From Deltaproteobacteria bacterium (GTDB lineage: Bacteria > Desulfobacterota > Desulfarculia > Adiutricales > Adiutricaceae), in contig JAISMF010000005.1 in the NCBI GenBank assembly GCA_031276865.1, forward strand, positions 1 through 64,000: a stretch of 64,000 bases of DNA, in the 5' to 3' direction. Shown here piece by piece: positions 43,718 through 53,206 of the stretch. Numbering within the stretch: the stretch's first letter is position 1; the number at the start of each line of letters is the position of its first letter. Position numbers and translations under genes: made by a program. The notes under the pieces are model-generated. The model was not told the DNA's origin and made no database searches. It was given only the letters and a program-made list of their open reading frames with translations.

Positions 43718-44318
43718 TCGCGTGAAAAAGACGGTTGATAGGGGGGGCGTTTCGCCGGTTTTTTTTTCGGGGGGGCTTTTTTTCCGGGGGGGGGCGGTTT
43801 TTCCCCGGATAGGAGCCGGAGAGGCGGGGGGAGGGGACTCCGCCCCGGCCCCTTCTCCCGCGGCCGTCCGCGGAGCGCGTTTATCCGGATCTTTTAGGCG
43901 AACATCATACAGCTTTATCCGGTCTTTGCAAGAATTTATTTATAGGAGCCGGAAAAGAGGCCGGAGTCGTCTTTTCGGGGGAGGCGTTTTACGGGGCCGT
44001 CTTCTTTCCGACCTTCCCCGCCTGTAACGCGTCTTTCTTACGAAAAACCGCGCGGGAGTCGAAAAGAACGAAAAATTTCGGGGGAAGACGGAAAAAAATT
44101 AAAAATTTCTTGACATATTAGACGGGGCGCCCTTAAGATTCGGCTTCGGGTTTTTTTCCCCGCGCGCGTTTTTCGGCCCCCCGGCCCCTCGTTTCCGCCG
44201 TCGGAAGGCTCTAAGGAAGTTCGGGATCGTTTCGGACTGTTTTTTTCGAGCTTAGCCCCCTTCCGGCCGGCGACGCGCGGGCGAAAGCCCGCTAAATCGA
44301 CCTAAGAGGAATATTCGC
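43718..44318. other. Gene-free spacer between the helicase and modA
   Basis: Contains G and T homopolymers beside the helicase start, including G7 at 43741 and G9 at 43786, then GC-rich DNA. A TTGACA at 44110-44115 could be the -35 of a modA promoter, but the -10 at the right distance (TTAAGA) is poor. No gene or known riboswitch is seen. Confidence 0.45.
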
Positions 44319-45074
44319 ATGAAAAAACTTATCTTTTTCTGGCTTTCGGCCTTCGTCCTTCTTCATCCCTCCCCGGCTCCGGCGGAGGATTTCCAGGTGG
44401 CGGTGGCCGCCAACTTCACCAACGCGGCGACCGAAATAGCCGCCCTCTTCGAAAAGGAGACCGGCGACAAGCCCGTATTGTCCTTCGGCTCCACCGGTAA
44501 TTTCAAAACCCAGATCCTGAACGGAGCGCCCTTCGCCGTTTTACTGGCGGCCGACGCCGCCACCCCGGAGGCGCTGGAGAAGGACGGCCAAACCGTTTCC
44601 GGCACCCGTTTCACCTACGCCCGGGGGGCGCTCGCGCTCTGGTCGGCCAAGGAGGGCTACGTGGACGCCGAGGCGGCGGCGCTCAAAAACAACGAGTTCA
44701 AATTCATCGCCATGGCCAATCCCGACCTCGCCCCCTACGGCCGGGCCGCCCGGGAGTATTTGGAGAGCCTGGGGCTTTTAAGCGGCCTGGAAAAGAAGAT
44801 AGTCACCGGCAACAACATCACCGACGCCTACAATTCGGCGCGGAGCGGGAACGCCGATTTGGGCTTCGTGGCCTGGTCCCAGGTCTGCAAGGGAGGCGAG
44901 CTGACGGAGGGATCGGTCTATCTGGTTCCGCAGGCGAGCTACGCCCCCATAAACCAGGACGCCGTCCTTTTAAAGGCCGGAGCGGACTCGAAGCCGGCCC
45001 GGGCCTTTCTGGAGTTTCTGAAAGGCGACGCCTCCAAGGCGATCATCAAGAACTACTGCTACTCCCTTCCCTAA
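44319..45074 (+). CDS. modA: Molybdate/tungstate ABC transporter substrate-binding protein
   Basis: A 251-residue periplasmic protein with a signal peptide (KLIFFWLSAFVLLHPSPAPA). Family stretches are VAVAANFTNAATEIAALFEK, LSFGSTGNFKTQILNGAPFA, VLLAADAATPEALEKDG, FIAMANPDLAPYGRAAREYL, IVTGNNITDAYNSARSGNAD and LGFVAWSQV. The NFTNA and STGNF segments hold the oxyanion-binding Ser/Asn residues. AGAGGAA lies 8 bases before the ATG. modB follows after 370 bases of AT-rich DNA. Confidence 0.92.
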   Translation: MKKLIFFWLSAFVLLHPSPAPAEDFQVAVAANFTNAATEIAALFEKETGDKPVLSFGSTGNFKTQILNGAPFAVLLAADAATPEALEKDGQTVSGTRFTYARGALALWSAKEGYVDAEAAALKNNEFKFIAMANPDLAPYGRAAREYLESLGLLSGLEKKIVTGNNITDAYNSARSGNADLGFVAWSQVCKGGELTEGSVYLVPQASYAPINQDAVLLKAGADSKPARAFLEFLKGDASKAIIKNYCYSLP

Positions 45075-45445
45075 AGGGGCTCCGAGCCTTCGAACGCGGC
45101 CGCCTCCCGGGGGACTCCCCCGGGGGGCGGCCCCATGTTTTCCGGCCTTTCCCAGGGGTTTGTCCGTGATATGGCGCGGGATTATATTGGGCGATCATAT
45201 TTTTTAATAAAAAATTAAAATTTTTCGATATTGTTTGACATTATTAATAAATCAATAATTATTTCATATTATTTTCGATGCCTATAATTCGCCTTTAGCA
45301 TACGCCTAAAAAATTAGAATCTAGTTTTCTTTGATTTTTATAACGCCGTATCGCGGACAAACCCTTCCCGAGCCCTCCGGCCTTAGCCCTCCGGCCTTAG
45401 GCTTCCCCCCTTCCTTCTTTCCTCCCTCCTTTGAAACGGTTAGAG
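45075..45445. other. AT-rich gap between modA and modB
   Basis: Strongly AT-rich from 45180 to 45350, with TTGACA at 45235-45240 and TATAAT at 45283-45288 that do not pair at a standard distance. A promoter of modB's own is likely, which is unusual because modA and modB are normally in one tight operon. Confidence 0.45.
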
Positions 45446-46144
45446 ATGACGCTGTCCGCGGCCGACCTTAGCGCCCTTTACCTTTCCCTCAAGCTGGGGC
45501 TCGCGGCCGCCTCCGTCACCCTTCTTTTGGGAGCGCCCCTGGCCTGGTGGCTCTCCCGGGGCTCGGGTCTTTTCCGCCGGGTGGTCGGGGCCGTGGCCAC
45601 CATGCCCATCGTCCTCCCGCCCACGGTTCTGGGTTTCTACCTCCTGGTGCTCCTGGGGCCCCGGGGCTTCGTCGGCCAGGCCTTCGAGGCCCTGGGCTTC
45701 AGGCTCCTTCCCTTCAGCTTCTGGGGCCTGGTGGTGGCCTCGGTCATCTCCTCCCTTCCCTTCGTGGTGCAGCCGCTCCAAAACGCCTTCGAGGCCTTGG
45801 GCGAGCTCCCGATGGAGGCGGCCGCCACCCTGGGCGCCGGAGAGCTGGACGCCTTCTTCACCGCGATCCTGCCCCAGGCCAGGCCCGCCTTCCTGACGGC
45901 GGCCGTCATGGCCTTCTCCCACACCATAGGCGAGTTCGGGGTGGTTTTAATGATCGGGGGGAACATCCCGGACGTGACCCGGGTCCTTTCCCTGCAGATC
46001 TACGTCTACGTGGAGATGGGGAGCTACGCCAACGCCCACGCCCTTTCGGCCATCCTCATGGTCTCCGCCATCCTGAGCACCCTGGCCGTCCAGCTCTTGA
46101 ACCCCAAAAAGAAGCGCCTGGCCCTGCGGGCCGGAAACTTCTAA
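45446..46144 (+). CDS. modB: Molybdate ABC transporter permease
   Basis: A 232-residue inner-membrane protein with five to six hydrophobic segments. Family landmarks are SLKLGLAAASVTLLLGAPLA, ATMPIVLPPTVLGFYLLVLL and the cytoplasmic EAA loop EALGELPMEAAATLGAGELD followed by FFTAILPQARPAFLTAAVMA; then FSHTIGEFGVVLMIGGNIPD, which is characteristic of ModB. I choose ATG 45446; a TTG at 45431 would add five residues. No modC ATPase gene follows within the 430 bases before the next gene, so the ATPase must be encoded elsewhere. Confidence 0.92.
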   Translation: MTLSAADLSALYLSLKLGLAAASVTLLLGAPLAWWLSRGSGLFRRVVGAVATMPIVLPPTVLGFYLLVLLGPRGFVGQAFEALGFRLLPFSFWGLVVASVISSLPFVVQPLQNAFEALGELPMEAAATLGAGELDAFFTAILPQARPAFLTAAVMAFSHTIGEFGVVLMIGGNIPDVTRVLSLQIYVYVEMGSYANAHALSAILMVSAILSTLAVQLLNPKKKRLALRAGNF

Positions 46145-46578
46145 AAAATATTTTCCTATGAAACCACCTCCGGGAGCTTTCCTGCGGCGGGGTGAAAACC
46201 TTCCTCTCTTTTCATGAGAGTTTTTCGGCCTAAACGAGCGCCTCCGGCGCTCCGGGCCGCGGGCCCGAAGCGCCGGAGCCTTTCCGCCTTCCCCCGCTTC
46301 GCCGTTTCCGGAATCGGGTCCCCCGGGCTTCAGCGCTTTCCGGCCCGCTCTTTCGGGGGCCTCGTTCGACCTTCAGGGGGCGTACCGGCGTTATTATCTT
46401 GATTCGCGCCCCTTAAAGGGATAGAATTCACAACCGGCGCCCCCCCTCCGGACGCCTCCGGATCCCTCCTTCGGCCCGCGCCGGGGGCGTTTTCGGCCCG
46501 CCGCCCGGGTGGAGGGGCTTATGGAAGAGATTAAAATTCAACGCCCCGAAGTCTTTTCGAGGCGAGCGGAGTGACTTC
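46145..46578. other. Gene-free spacer after modB
   Basis: A short CTCTC/GAGAG hairpin with TTTTT at 46204-46225 may terminate the modB transcript. The rest is GC-rich with only low-complexity frames. No modC fragment was seen. Confidence 0.4.
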
Positions 46579-47730
46579 ATGCGTTTTACCGCCCCGTTCC
46601 TGACCGCCATTTTGACTTTGGCGCTTATCCCCTGCGCCGGAATGGAACTTAGAGCCCAAGAGGCCGACACCCAGCGAACCAAGTCCACCGGGGGCTCCAT
46701 CTCCTCCGAGGAGGGGGCCAGGACGGCCGACAACTCCCAGCAGGGGATCACCATAAACGCGAGCGATCTCCTGCCCATGCTCCTTTTGGAGGCCGAGAAG
46801 GGCAACGCCCAGACCATGCTCACCATCGGGAACCTCTACGAAAGCGGCATGTACGGAGCCGTCCGCAACTACGGCAAGGCCCTGGAATGGTACGGCAAGG
46901 CCGCCCAGGCGGGTCTGCCGGAGGGCTACTACAACGTGGGCATCTGCTACGAGCTGGGCATGGGGACGGCCCCCGACGCCGCGAAGGCCTTCGAGAGCTT
47001 TTTAAAGTCCGGCGACATGGGCTTCGCCCTGGCCAAGCAGAAGCTGGGGGAGCTTTATCTGAACGGCACGGGGGTTCTGGCCAATCCGGAGAAGGCCGTA
47101 AGCTACCTCACCCAGGCCGGCGACGAGGGCCTGCCGGGAGCCCATTTCCTTTTGGCCCGCACCTATTTGACCGGCACGGCCAACATCCCCCAGGACGCCA
47201 AAAAGGGCCTGGAGCTTTTAAAGCGCCTCTCCGACAAGGACTACGCGGTGGCCCTAAACGAGCTGGGGGCCATAAGCTTCCTGGGCCAGTACGACCAGCC
47301 CAAGGACTACGACAAAGCCAAGGAGCTTTTCACCCGGGGGGCCGAACTGGGTAACGGCGACGCCATGAAAAACCTGGGCGCCCTGTTGCTCGACACCTCG
47401 GACGATCGGGTGCCCAACCGCACCGACGCCTTGAAGTGGCTCACCCTGTCCACCTTGTTCGGCTACAACAACGACAGCATGCAGAATTTCATCCAGAAGC
47501 TCCGCTCCGAGATGAAGCCCGAGGAGATCCAGGCCGCCGAGAACGCGGTGCGCTCCTGGTACGAGGCCAGGCAGGAGGAGCAGAGGGCGGCGCAGGAGGC
47601 CGCCCAAGAGGCGGCCCGGCAGACCCGGGAGCGGGAGGGTCAGGGCGCTTCCGGCGGAGCTCCGGCCAAGGCCCCGGCTCCGGCCAAGCCTCCGGCTCCG
47701 GCCAAACCCCCGGCTCCGGCCAACAAATAA
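46579..47730 (+). CDS. Sel1-repeat (SLR/TPR-like) periplasmic protein
   Basis: A 383-residue secreted protein. Signal peptide about 1-30 (FLTAILTLALIPCAGMEL RAQ). Residues about 65-310 contain six or seven Sel1-like repeats, for example ALEWYGKAAQAGLPEGYYNV, AVSYLTQAGDEGLPGAHFLL, AKELFTRGAELGNGDAMKNL and ALKWLTLSTLFGYNNDSM. A Glu/Ala/Gln helical stretch and a Pro/Ala/Lys tail of short repeats (APAKPPAPAK) follow. Sel1 proteins act as scaffolds for partner proteins; several pathogens use them in host interaction. GGAGTGA lies just before the ATG. A strong terminator follows, so it is a single-gene unit. Confidence 0.85.
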   Translation: MRFTAPFLTAILTLALIPCAGMELRAQEADTQRTKSTGGSISSEEGARTADNSQQGITINASDLLPMLLLEAEKGNAQTMLTIGNLYESGMYGAVRNYGKALEWYGKAAQAGLPEGYYNVGICYELGMGTAPDAAKAFESFLKSGDMGFALAKQKLGELYLNGTGVLANPEKAVSYLTQAGDEGLPGAHFLLARTYLTGTANIPQDAKKGLELLKRLSDKDYAVALNELGAISFLGQYDQPKDYDKAKELFTRGAELGNGDAMKNLGALLLDTSDDRVPNRTDALKWLTLSTLFGYNNDSMQNFIQKLRSEMKPEEIQAAENAVRSWYEARQEEQRAAQEAAQEAARQTREREGQGASGGAPAKAPAPAKPPAPAKPPAPANK

Positions 47731-47778
47731 GCTCCCCCAGCAAAGGAGCCTTCCCGTCGGGCCCCTGGAAATCCATCC

Positions 47779-47809
47779 AACCCCCGGGGGACGCCCCCCG
47801 GGGTTTTTT
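47779..47809 (+). terminator. Intrinsic terminator after the Sel1 gene
   Basis: AACCCCCGGGGG pairs with CCCCCCGGGGTT around ACG (with one C slipped), followed directly by TTTTTT, 49 bases past the stop codon. Confidence 0.75.
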
Positions 47810-48259
47810 CTCGGCCCCGGCGGGCCGCGGGCTCCGGCGCTTTCGCCCTTGAAAGGGTTTTCCGCTGAAAATCGACAATCTTCGGCGTTCTTCGCCGCCG
47901 CCTCGTCTCTTGACTTGGACCGCGGCTGATTTTCCGCGCCAAGGCCGCTTCGGGGAAACCCTGGGGCGCGGGGCCCCCTTTCGCGGCTAGGTTCGTTTTT
48001 TGCCGTCCCGGTCCCTGGAAGCTATTGTCAGGCGGGCCGAAAGTGGAGTAATATAAGTTTCCGCTTTCCGTATGGCGGCTTTTCCGCCGGGGGGCGCGGC
48101 CTCCCCGAAACCGGGGGGGGCGCCCCGGGGCTTTAAAACGTCGGAGCGCCCTTTAAGGGCGCCGCCCGCGGGCGGGCGCCCGTAGGCGGCCGGCGCCGAA
48201 ATTGGCGCTCGGAAAAACGGGCGGGGCGAAAGGAGGCTTTCTCCTAAGAGACGGGAGCT
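47810..48259. other. Gene-free spacer
   Basis: A TTGACTTGG at 47910 shares its -35-like core with 24091 and 31350. GC-rich, with a run of G/C hairpin-forming sequence near 48100-48190. No gene is supported. Confidence 0.4.
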
Positions 48260-49087
48260 ATGTCAGACTTGAAGGTAGAACAGCAGGCCACGGATTTCTT
48301 ACCGGCGGGCTTCGATCCGATCCAGTCCATGCGCGTGCTGACGGAGTATCTGATCACGCTGGAATCCAACTTCAACGAGGTCCAGAAGAAGGCCTCCCTC
48401 CTGCAGCGCCAGAACGAGGCCTCCATCCGAGCGCTCACCAAGCAGCGCGACGATTTGGAGCAGGAGAAGGAGCGCCTCACCCGGGATCTTCTGCATATCA
48501 CCTCCCAGGTGGAGGATCTGGAGAGCAACCTTCTCACCGCCAACCAGAAAGTCGTGGGCTTCGAGAAGCAGATGAAGAAACTCCACCGCGACAATGAAAA
48601 CATGGAGGGACTCTTAACCCAGAAGGCGAACGACAACACTTTCCTTTTGGCCGAAGTGGACCGCCTCTCGAAGGATTACGAGAGCTCCAACTCCAATCTC
48701 ATGGGCCTAAGCTCCCGGGTGGACGATCTGGAAAGGAAGCTCGCCGCCTCGCGCTCCCACACCACGGTTCAGGAAAAGGAGATACGGCATCTATCCTCGT
48801 CTCTTTCCGAATCCCAGGGAAAGATATCCATCCTGGAGAACAAATTGACCGAGGAGCGCGAGCGCCACCAGGAGGAGGTCAAAAAACTCCAAGAACGCTT
48901 GAACTCGGACGCCAAACACGAGGCCAACCTCCTCAAAAAAAGGGTGAGGACCGCCGTGGGGCCGGAACTCGTGGATCTGGAGCGCCTTTCCCACGAGAAG
49001 CCGTCAAACGAGCTCGCCAGCAACCTGAAAGCCCTCTTGGGCCGCCTCATCGCCAAGCTGGAGCAGGTGGGTTTCGAGTTCAACTAG
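48260..49087 (+). CDS. Coiled-coil protein, unknown function
   Basis: A 275-residue cytoplasmic-looking protein, no signal peptide. About residues 30-225 are one long coiled coil with clear heptads (TKQRDDLEQEKERLTRDLLH, VEDLESNLLTANQKVVGFEK, LENKLTEERERHQEEVKKLQ). The last 50 residues include NLKALLGRLIAKLEQVGFEF. It has the look of a structural or scaffolding protein, perhaps of cell division or envelope organisation, but there is no recognisable family. GGGAG lies just before the ATG and a strong terminator follows, so it is a single-gene unit. Confidence 0.75.
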   Translation: MSDLKVEQQATDFLPAGFDPIQSMRVLTEYLITLESNFNEVQKKASLLQRQNEASIRALTKQRDDLEQEKERLTRDLLHITSQVEDLESNLLTANQKVVGFEKQMKKLHRDNENMEGLLTQKANDNTFLLAEVDRLSKDYESSNSNLMGLSSRVDDLERKLAASRSHTTVQEKEIRHLSSSLSESQGKISILENKLTEERERHQEEVKKLQERLNSDAKHEANLLKKRVRTAVGPELVDLERLSHEKPSNELASNLKALLGRLIAKLEQVGFEFN

Positions 49088-49116
49088 CGTCGGGTCCCTT
49101 CCCAAGATAGTTTCCC

Positions 49117-49169
49117 GCCTCGTCCGCGGGGCGCCGTCCCAGGCGCCCCGCGGACGAGGCGTTTTTTTT
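49117..49169 (+). terminator. Very strong intrinsic terminator after the coiled-coil gene
   Basis: GCCTCGTCCGCGGGGCGCC (49117-49135) pairs perfectly with GGCGCCCCGCGGACGAGGC (49142-49160) around a six-base loop, followed by G and eight Ts. Confidence 0.92.
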
Positions 49170-49444
49170 CGAAACGCGTAAAGGCCCTCCCGCGCGGCTA
49201 AAATTTTCACGCGCGTTTCTCCAAGCGCTTGAAAAACGGATCGTCTCCTTTAGCGAAAAACCGAGGATGAAAAAAACCGCCGTTTTAAACGGCGGCGATT
49301 AAAAAGCCGGAGGGAGAAAAAAAGCCGCGGACGGATAATCGCGAATGGAAAATAAAAATTCGCCGCCCCGGCCGGAACGCCTAGGAGGGATCCGGTGTTT
49401 TGGCCGCGCCTCTCAAGGGTTTCTTATTTATATCCGGCGTCGTT
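49170..49444. other. Spacer between convergent genes
   Basis: Nothing recognised besides a short AACGGCGG-type hairpin near 49280. The minus-strand gene at 49445 ends here; I see no separate terminator for it. Confidence 0.4.
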
Positions 49445-50158
49445 TCAAAAACGCGTGCTAACGTTTGAAAGATTTTTTAATTTCAAGGACACCATGTCGA
49501 GCGCGCCTGTGTCTTCGGCGTCCCGGGCGTGATCCGCGATTTTTCGCGCGATTTTGAGCAGGGTTTTCGAGAACTCCTCGCGGGCGTAATTTTCCTGGCT
49601 CCGGTGCACGCGGCAGAAAAACTCGATCCCGTTTTCCGGGAGATAGGATAAAAACAGCTCCCTGGCTTTTAGGGGCTCGCCGTCTTCCAGGAATTTATCC
49701 ACCAGGAGGGCCGCCAGATCCAGTCTGATGAGTTCGGAACCCAGAGAGGAGGGGAAAAACTCCCGGTAAACGGAAAGGGCCTTTTCCGTGAAACCCCGTT
49801 TCAAGGACAGATCGCCTATCGCGTAGGCCGATTCGGCCGTGATGAAATCCAGCTCCGCCGATCGGGGGGAATCGGGAAGCCTTTGGAAGAGCTCCTCCAC
49901 CATTTCCAGGTTTCCCACCAGGGCGTAGGCCCGGGTGAGCTCCATAAGCGCCGAGGCGTACTGCAGGGCGGAGGACTCGGGACAGGGTTCGACCGCGTCC
50001 GATATGGTTTTGGCTTCCGTGAGCATTTTTTCCAGAACGGGCGGATTTCTGAAACTATCCGCGTATGGTCCGTAGGCCGCGTCCGCGGCCAGGGACGCGG
50101 ATAAAGAATAGGCCAGGGAGGCTTTTTTGGCGAATTTTTTCAATTCGGAGGAAATCAT
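49445..50158 (-). CDS. TPR-like helical-repeat protein, unknown function
   Basis: A 237-residue protein made of repeated helix pairs that resemble tetratricopeptide repeats: ALMELTRAYALVGNLEMVEE, ITAESAYAIGDLSLKRGFTE plus KALSVYREFF, and LRAELFLSYLPENG-type KARELFLSYLPENGIEF. No signal peptide is clear, though the N-terminus (KKFAKKASLAYSLSASLAAD) is weakly amphipathic. Such proteins bind partners. GGAGGTG lies 4 bases before the ATG on the minus strand. A 12-bp inverted repeat about 540 bases upstream may be regulatory. No family could be named. Confidence 0.7.
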   Translation of the reverse strand: MISSELKKFAKKASLAYSLSASLAADAAYGPYADSFRNPPVLEKMLTEAKTISDAVEPCPESSALQYASALMELTRAYALVGNLEMVEELFQRLPDSPRSAELDFITAESAYAIGDLSLKRGFTEKALSVYREFFPSSLGSELIRLDLAALLVDKFLEDGEPLKARELFLSYLPENGIEFFCRVHRSQENYAREEFSKTLLKIARKIADHARDAEDTGALDMVSLKLKNLSNVSTRF

Positions 50159-51930
50159 TCACACCTCCAAGCCGCCTCCGTTTTGTGAAACCGGCTGTGA
50201 CGCGGGCTTTCAGGTCGAGGTGGAGGCGCGTGGATGAAAAACTCGTATCACCGGTCGGTGAAAGCGGTTGTTTACGGGAAAGGCCGTTTCCACGGATGAA
50301 ACGTTCGTCGTGAAATGGCTTGCCGAAAACCGCCCGGCCGTTTAAAAAATTGGAAATGACATGGTTGTTTAAGTCCGGACTCCCGCCCCCGGCCGCTTAT
50401 GAAAAACACGCCGCCGGAAGAAGAAAAATCGACCGGCGCGTGAAAAGCCAGCGCTTGGGCCTATCCGGGAAACGGGGATGAGCGGCCGTTTTCAGCCCGT
50501 CTCCGGAAAGAAAATCCGCTGATAATAAATTTAAGCCTCCCTTCGCGCCTTGTCAATAGTCAGGAAGGATTTTTTTTCCGCCGGGGCGGGATTTTTTCCG
50601 GCCCGCCTTTCCGGCGGAAAAATTCGCCTCCGGAAAGAGCGCGGATTATTTAAAAATTCAAGGAGAAAAGCGCGGCCCCGGGGCTTGAAATTATACTAAA
50701 TGCGTTATATATTTTTTCTAATTTCTCTATATATCGCATCAAAAAAATCACAACCGGATGGGTGTTTTTTTTCTCCGCTCCTTCGCCCCTCTCTTTCGCC
50801 CCCCTTCTTTTACTTTTTTTAGCGCGGCCTCAAATTTTCATCCGTTTATTTTCCTAAGGCGCGCCCTGGAAGCGCTTTCGGTTCGTTTTTTTTGGTGTTT
50901 TTTCCGTTCTCTCTATTTTAACCGCGAAGGCCTCCGTCTTTCGTCTTTCCGGACGGGAGCCTTTCCATCGGAAGGGATTTTCCGGGCGTGGATGATTTCC
51001 GCTGGGATCTTAAGCCCGCGTTTTTTTTATTTATCGATTCCCAAACTTTATCCCGCGAGGGGAAAAGCGCGTCTTTACGGTGGATTTTATCCGCGGGTTT
51101 TTTAAGAGGCGTTAATGTTGTAAGGCGTTTTCATTGGAGCCGCGGAGGAAAGGCTCGAACGTTTGACCGTTCGGGAAAGAGGTCGACTTTGTTTCGATCA
51201 GCCGCCGCGGCGGAAAAACAAGTTTCATCGTTTCATCCGGAAATAAAAGCGGTTTCGCGGTTTCACGCGAGGGGCGCGGAAAAAAACGATCCCTGAAGCG
51301 TTCGTCCGCGTTTTCGAGCTCCGCGGGCCGCGTTAAAGATCCCGTCCGGAATTTTTCCCCTTGGGGAAACGGCGAAGACCCCTCTCCGGAAAGGCGTCCG
51401 CGCGGGATTTTCCCTTTCGGGGCGGCCGCCCCCTCCCTCGTCCCCGTCGGATTTCGGGCTTCGCGCCTGGCGGGCTTTTTTTTCGCTTCGGGAGGCGGGG
51501 GCTTTCCCGGCCGCGGAAGGGGGCGCTTCGCGGTTTCCGAGAAATTTTCGCCGCCCCCCGTTTTCCTCCTTTTTTTAGGTGAAAAACGCGGAACGCTTCC
51601 CGCGGAAAAGGAGCGCCGCCGATTTTTTCCGCCTCCGGCGGAAAAATTCCCCCCGGGGGCCCCGATCGTGCTAAAATAATATTTGTTACCCGCGTTTTAA
51701 ATTATTTAAAGACTATTTAATTCTAAGAAAATCATGTTTTTTAATTTTAATTGTGTGTAATTTTATATAATTAATAAGACCGGAACTTCCCTCCCGCCGG
51801 CCCGCGGAGGGGCCCGGGGTCTTCCGACCTTTTTCCAGGGCGCCCCCGGGCGGGGAAGTCCGCGGGTAGGGGCGGATTTCCGCGAACACGGACGCGCCCC
51901 CCGTTTCGGGGGCGTCTTGAGGAAGCTTAG
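50159..51930. other. Longest gene-free stretch of the window
   Basis: About 1.8 kb. 50690-50760 is AT-rich with an inverted repeat (listed separately). 50758-51105 and other frames are open but Phe/Arg/Ser-rich and domain-free. 51660-51780 is AT-rich and contains CGTGCTAAAAT (51667-51677), similar to the TGTGCTAA elements elsewhere; it is a candidate promoter for glgC, though its -35 is not visible. Confidence 0.5.
50700..50739. repeat. 12-bp inverted repeat with AT-rich loop
   Basis: ATGCGTTATATA (50700-50711) and TATATATCGCAT (50728-50739) are inverted with one mismatch and a 16-base loop. A run of A follows on the right. Located in the region upstream of the minus-strand TPR-like gene; could be an operator or a small hairpin. 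Confidence 0.55.
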
Positions 51931-53202
51931 ATGAAAAACGTTATAGCCCTCATCATGGCGGGCGGTAAAGGCGAGAGGCTCATGCCCCTCACCCAGTCCC
52001 GCTCCAAGCCCTCCATCCCCTTCGGCGGCATTTTTCTCCTGGCGGATCTGACCCTTTCCAACTGCATCAACTCCGAGGTCTACAAGATCCTCGTTTTGCC
52101 GCAGTACAAGAGCCAGACCCTCATTCAGCACCTGGAGACGGGCTGGAACTTTTTCAGCCCCAGCCTGGGCCATTTCCTGCGGATCGTCCCCCCCCAGATG
52201 ATGAAGGGCGACAAGTGGTACCAGGGCACCGCCGACTCCATCCGGCAGAATCTGGAGATGATCGAAAACGAGAGCCCCTCGCATTTGCTCATCCTGTCGG
52301 CGGACCACGTCTACAAGATGAACTACTCCCTGTTTAAGAAATACCACGAGAAGAACGGCTCCGACGTGACCATCGCGGTCATAGAGACGGCCAAGTCCCA
52401 GGCCAGGGAGTACGGGGTGCTGGAGGTGGATCCCAGCTACCGGGTGACCGGCTTCCAGGAGAAGCCCAAGAATCCGGCCACGATCCCGGGAAACCCCGAC
52501 TACAGCCTGGCCTCCATGGGCATCTACCTCTTCTCGGCGGACGTTTTGGTGGATCTCCTGAAAAAGGACGAGAAGCCGGATTTCGGCCACGACATCCTCC
52601 CCAACATCCTCACCTCCCACAAGGTCATGGCTTACCCTTACCGGAGGGAGAACAAGATAGAGGAGGTGGTCTTCTTCACCGATTCCGAAGGGTCCAAAGC
52701 CGAGGTGCCGGTGGAGGTGGCGCCGGACTCCGGCTACTGGCGGGACGTGGGCAACCTCGACGCCTACTGGAACGCCAACATGGATCTCTGCGGGCTTTCC
52801 CCCTTCTTCAACCTCTACGGCGTGCGCTGGCCCATGCGCACCACTCCCAGGCAGTTCGCTCCGGTGAAGACGCTTTCGGTTTCCAACGCCGACGGCTCCA
52901 ACCTCCACGGGGTGGCCCTGGACTCCCTGGTGGCCCACGGAAGCGTCATCGGCGGCGGCACGGTGAGGAACAGCATCCTCTCCTACAACGTGAACGTGCA
53001 CCGCGGCGCCGAGGTGGACGAATCGGTCATCATGGAAAACGTCGACATCGGCCGCTTCTGCAAGATCAAGAAGGCCATCATCTCCGACGGGGCCAAGATC
53101 CCCGCCAAGACCGAGATAGGCTACAATCCGGCCGAGGATCGCAAACGCTTCTCCCTCACCCACCGCGGCATCGTGGTCGCGACTAAAAACGATTTCAAGT
53201 AG
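51931..53202 (+). CDS. glgC: Glucose-1-phosphate adenylyltransferase
   Basis: GlgC makes ADP-glucose from ATP and glucose-1-phosphate, the first step of glycogen synthesis. At 423 residues it has family length. Nucleotide-binding start: IALIMAGGKGERLMPLTQSR (GGKGxRLxPLT) and SKPSIPFGG. Further: DKWYQGTADSIRQNLEMIEN, ILSADHVYKMNY (catalytic Asp), EYGVLEVD and FQEKPKNP, SMGIYLF and GYWRDVG. The C-terminal left-handed beta-helix contains the hexapeptide-like VRNSILSYNVNVHRGAEVDE. GAGGAA lies 8 bases before the ATG. The stop is four bases before the ATG of the ankyrin gene. Confidence 0.95.
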   Translation: MKNVIALIMAGGKGERLMPLTQSRSKPSIPFGGIFLLADLTLSNCINSEVYKILVLPQYKSQTLIQHLETGWNFFSPSLGHFLRIVPPQMMKGDKWYQGTADSIRQNLEMIENESPSHLLILSADHVYKMNYSLFKKYHEKNGSDVTIAVIETAKSQAREYGVLEVDPSYRVTGFQEKPKNPATIPGNPDYSLASMGIYLFSADVLVDLLKKDEKPDFGHDILPNILTSHKVMAYPYRRENKIEEVVFFTDSEGSKAEVPVEVAPDSGYWRDVGNLDAYWNANMDLCGLSPFFNLYGVRWPMRTTPRQFAPVKTLSVSNADGSNLHGVALDSLVAHGSVIGGGTVRNSILSYNVNVHRGAEVDESVIMENVDIGRFCKIKKAIISDGAKIPAKTEIGYNPAEDRKRFSLTHRGIVVATKNDFK

Positions 53203-53206
53203 CTAG

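Noticed and set aside
44110-44138. modA promoter TTGACA with TTAAGA
   Set aside because: -35 is perfect but the -10 at correct spacing matches poorly, so it is mentioned in the spacer only.
50758-51105. 115-codon plus-strand frame
   Set aside because: Phe/Arg/Ser-rich with no domain; most likely chance in T/C-rich DNA.
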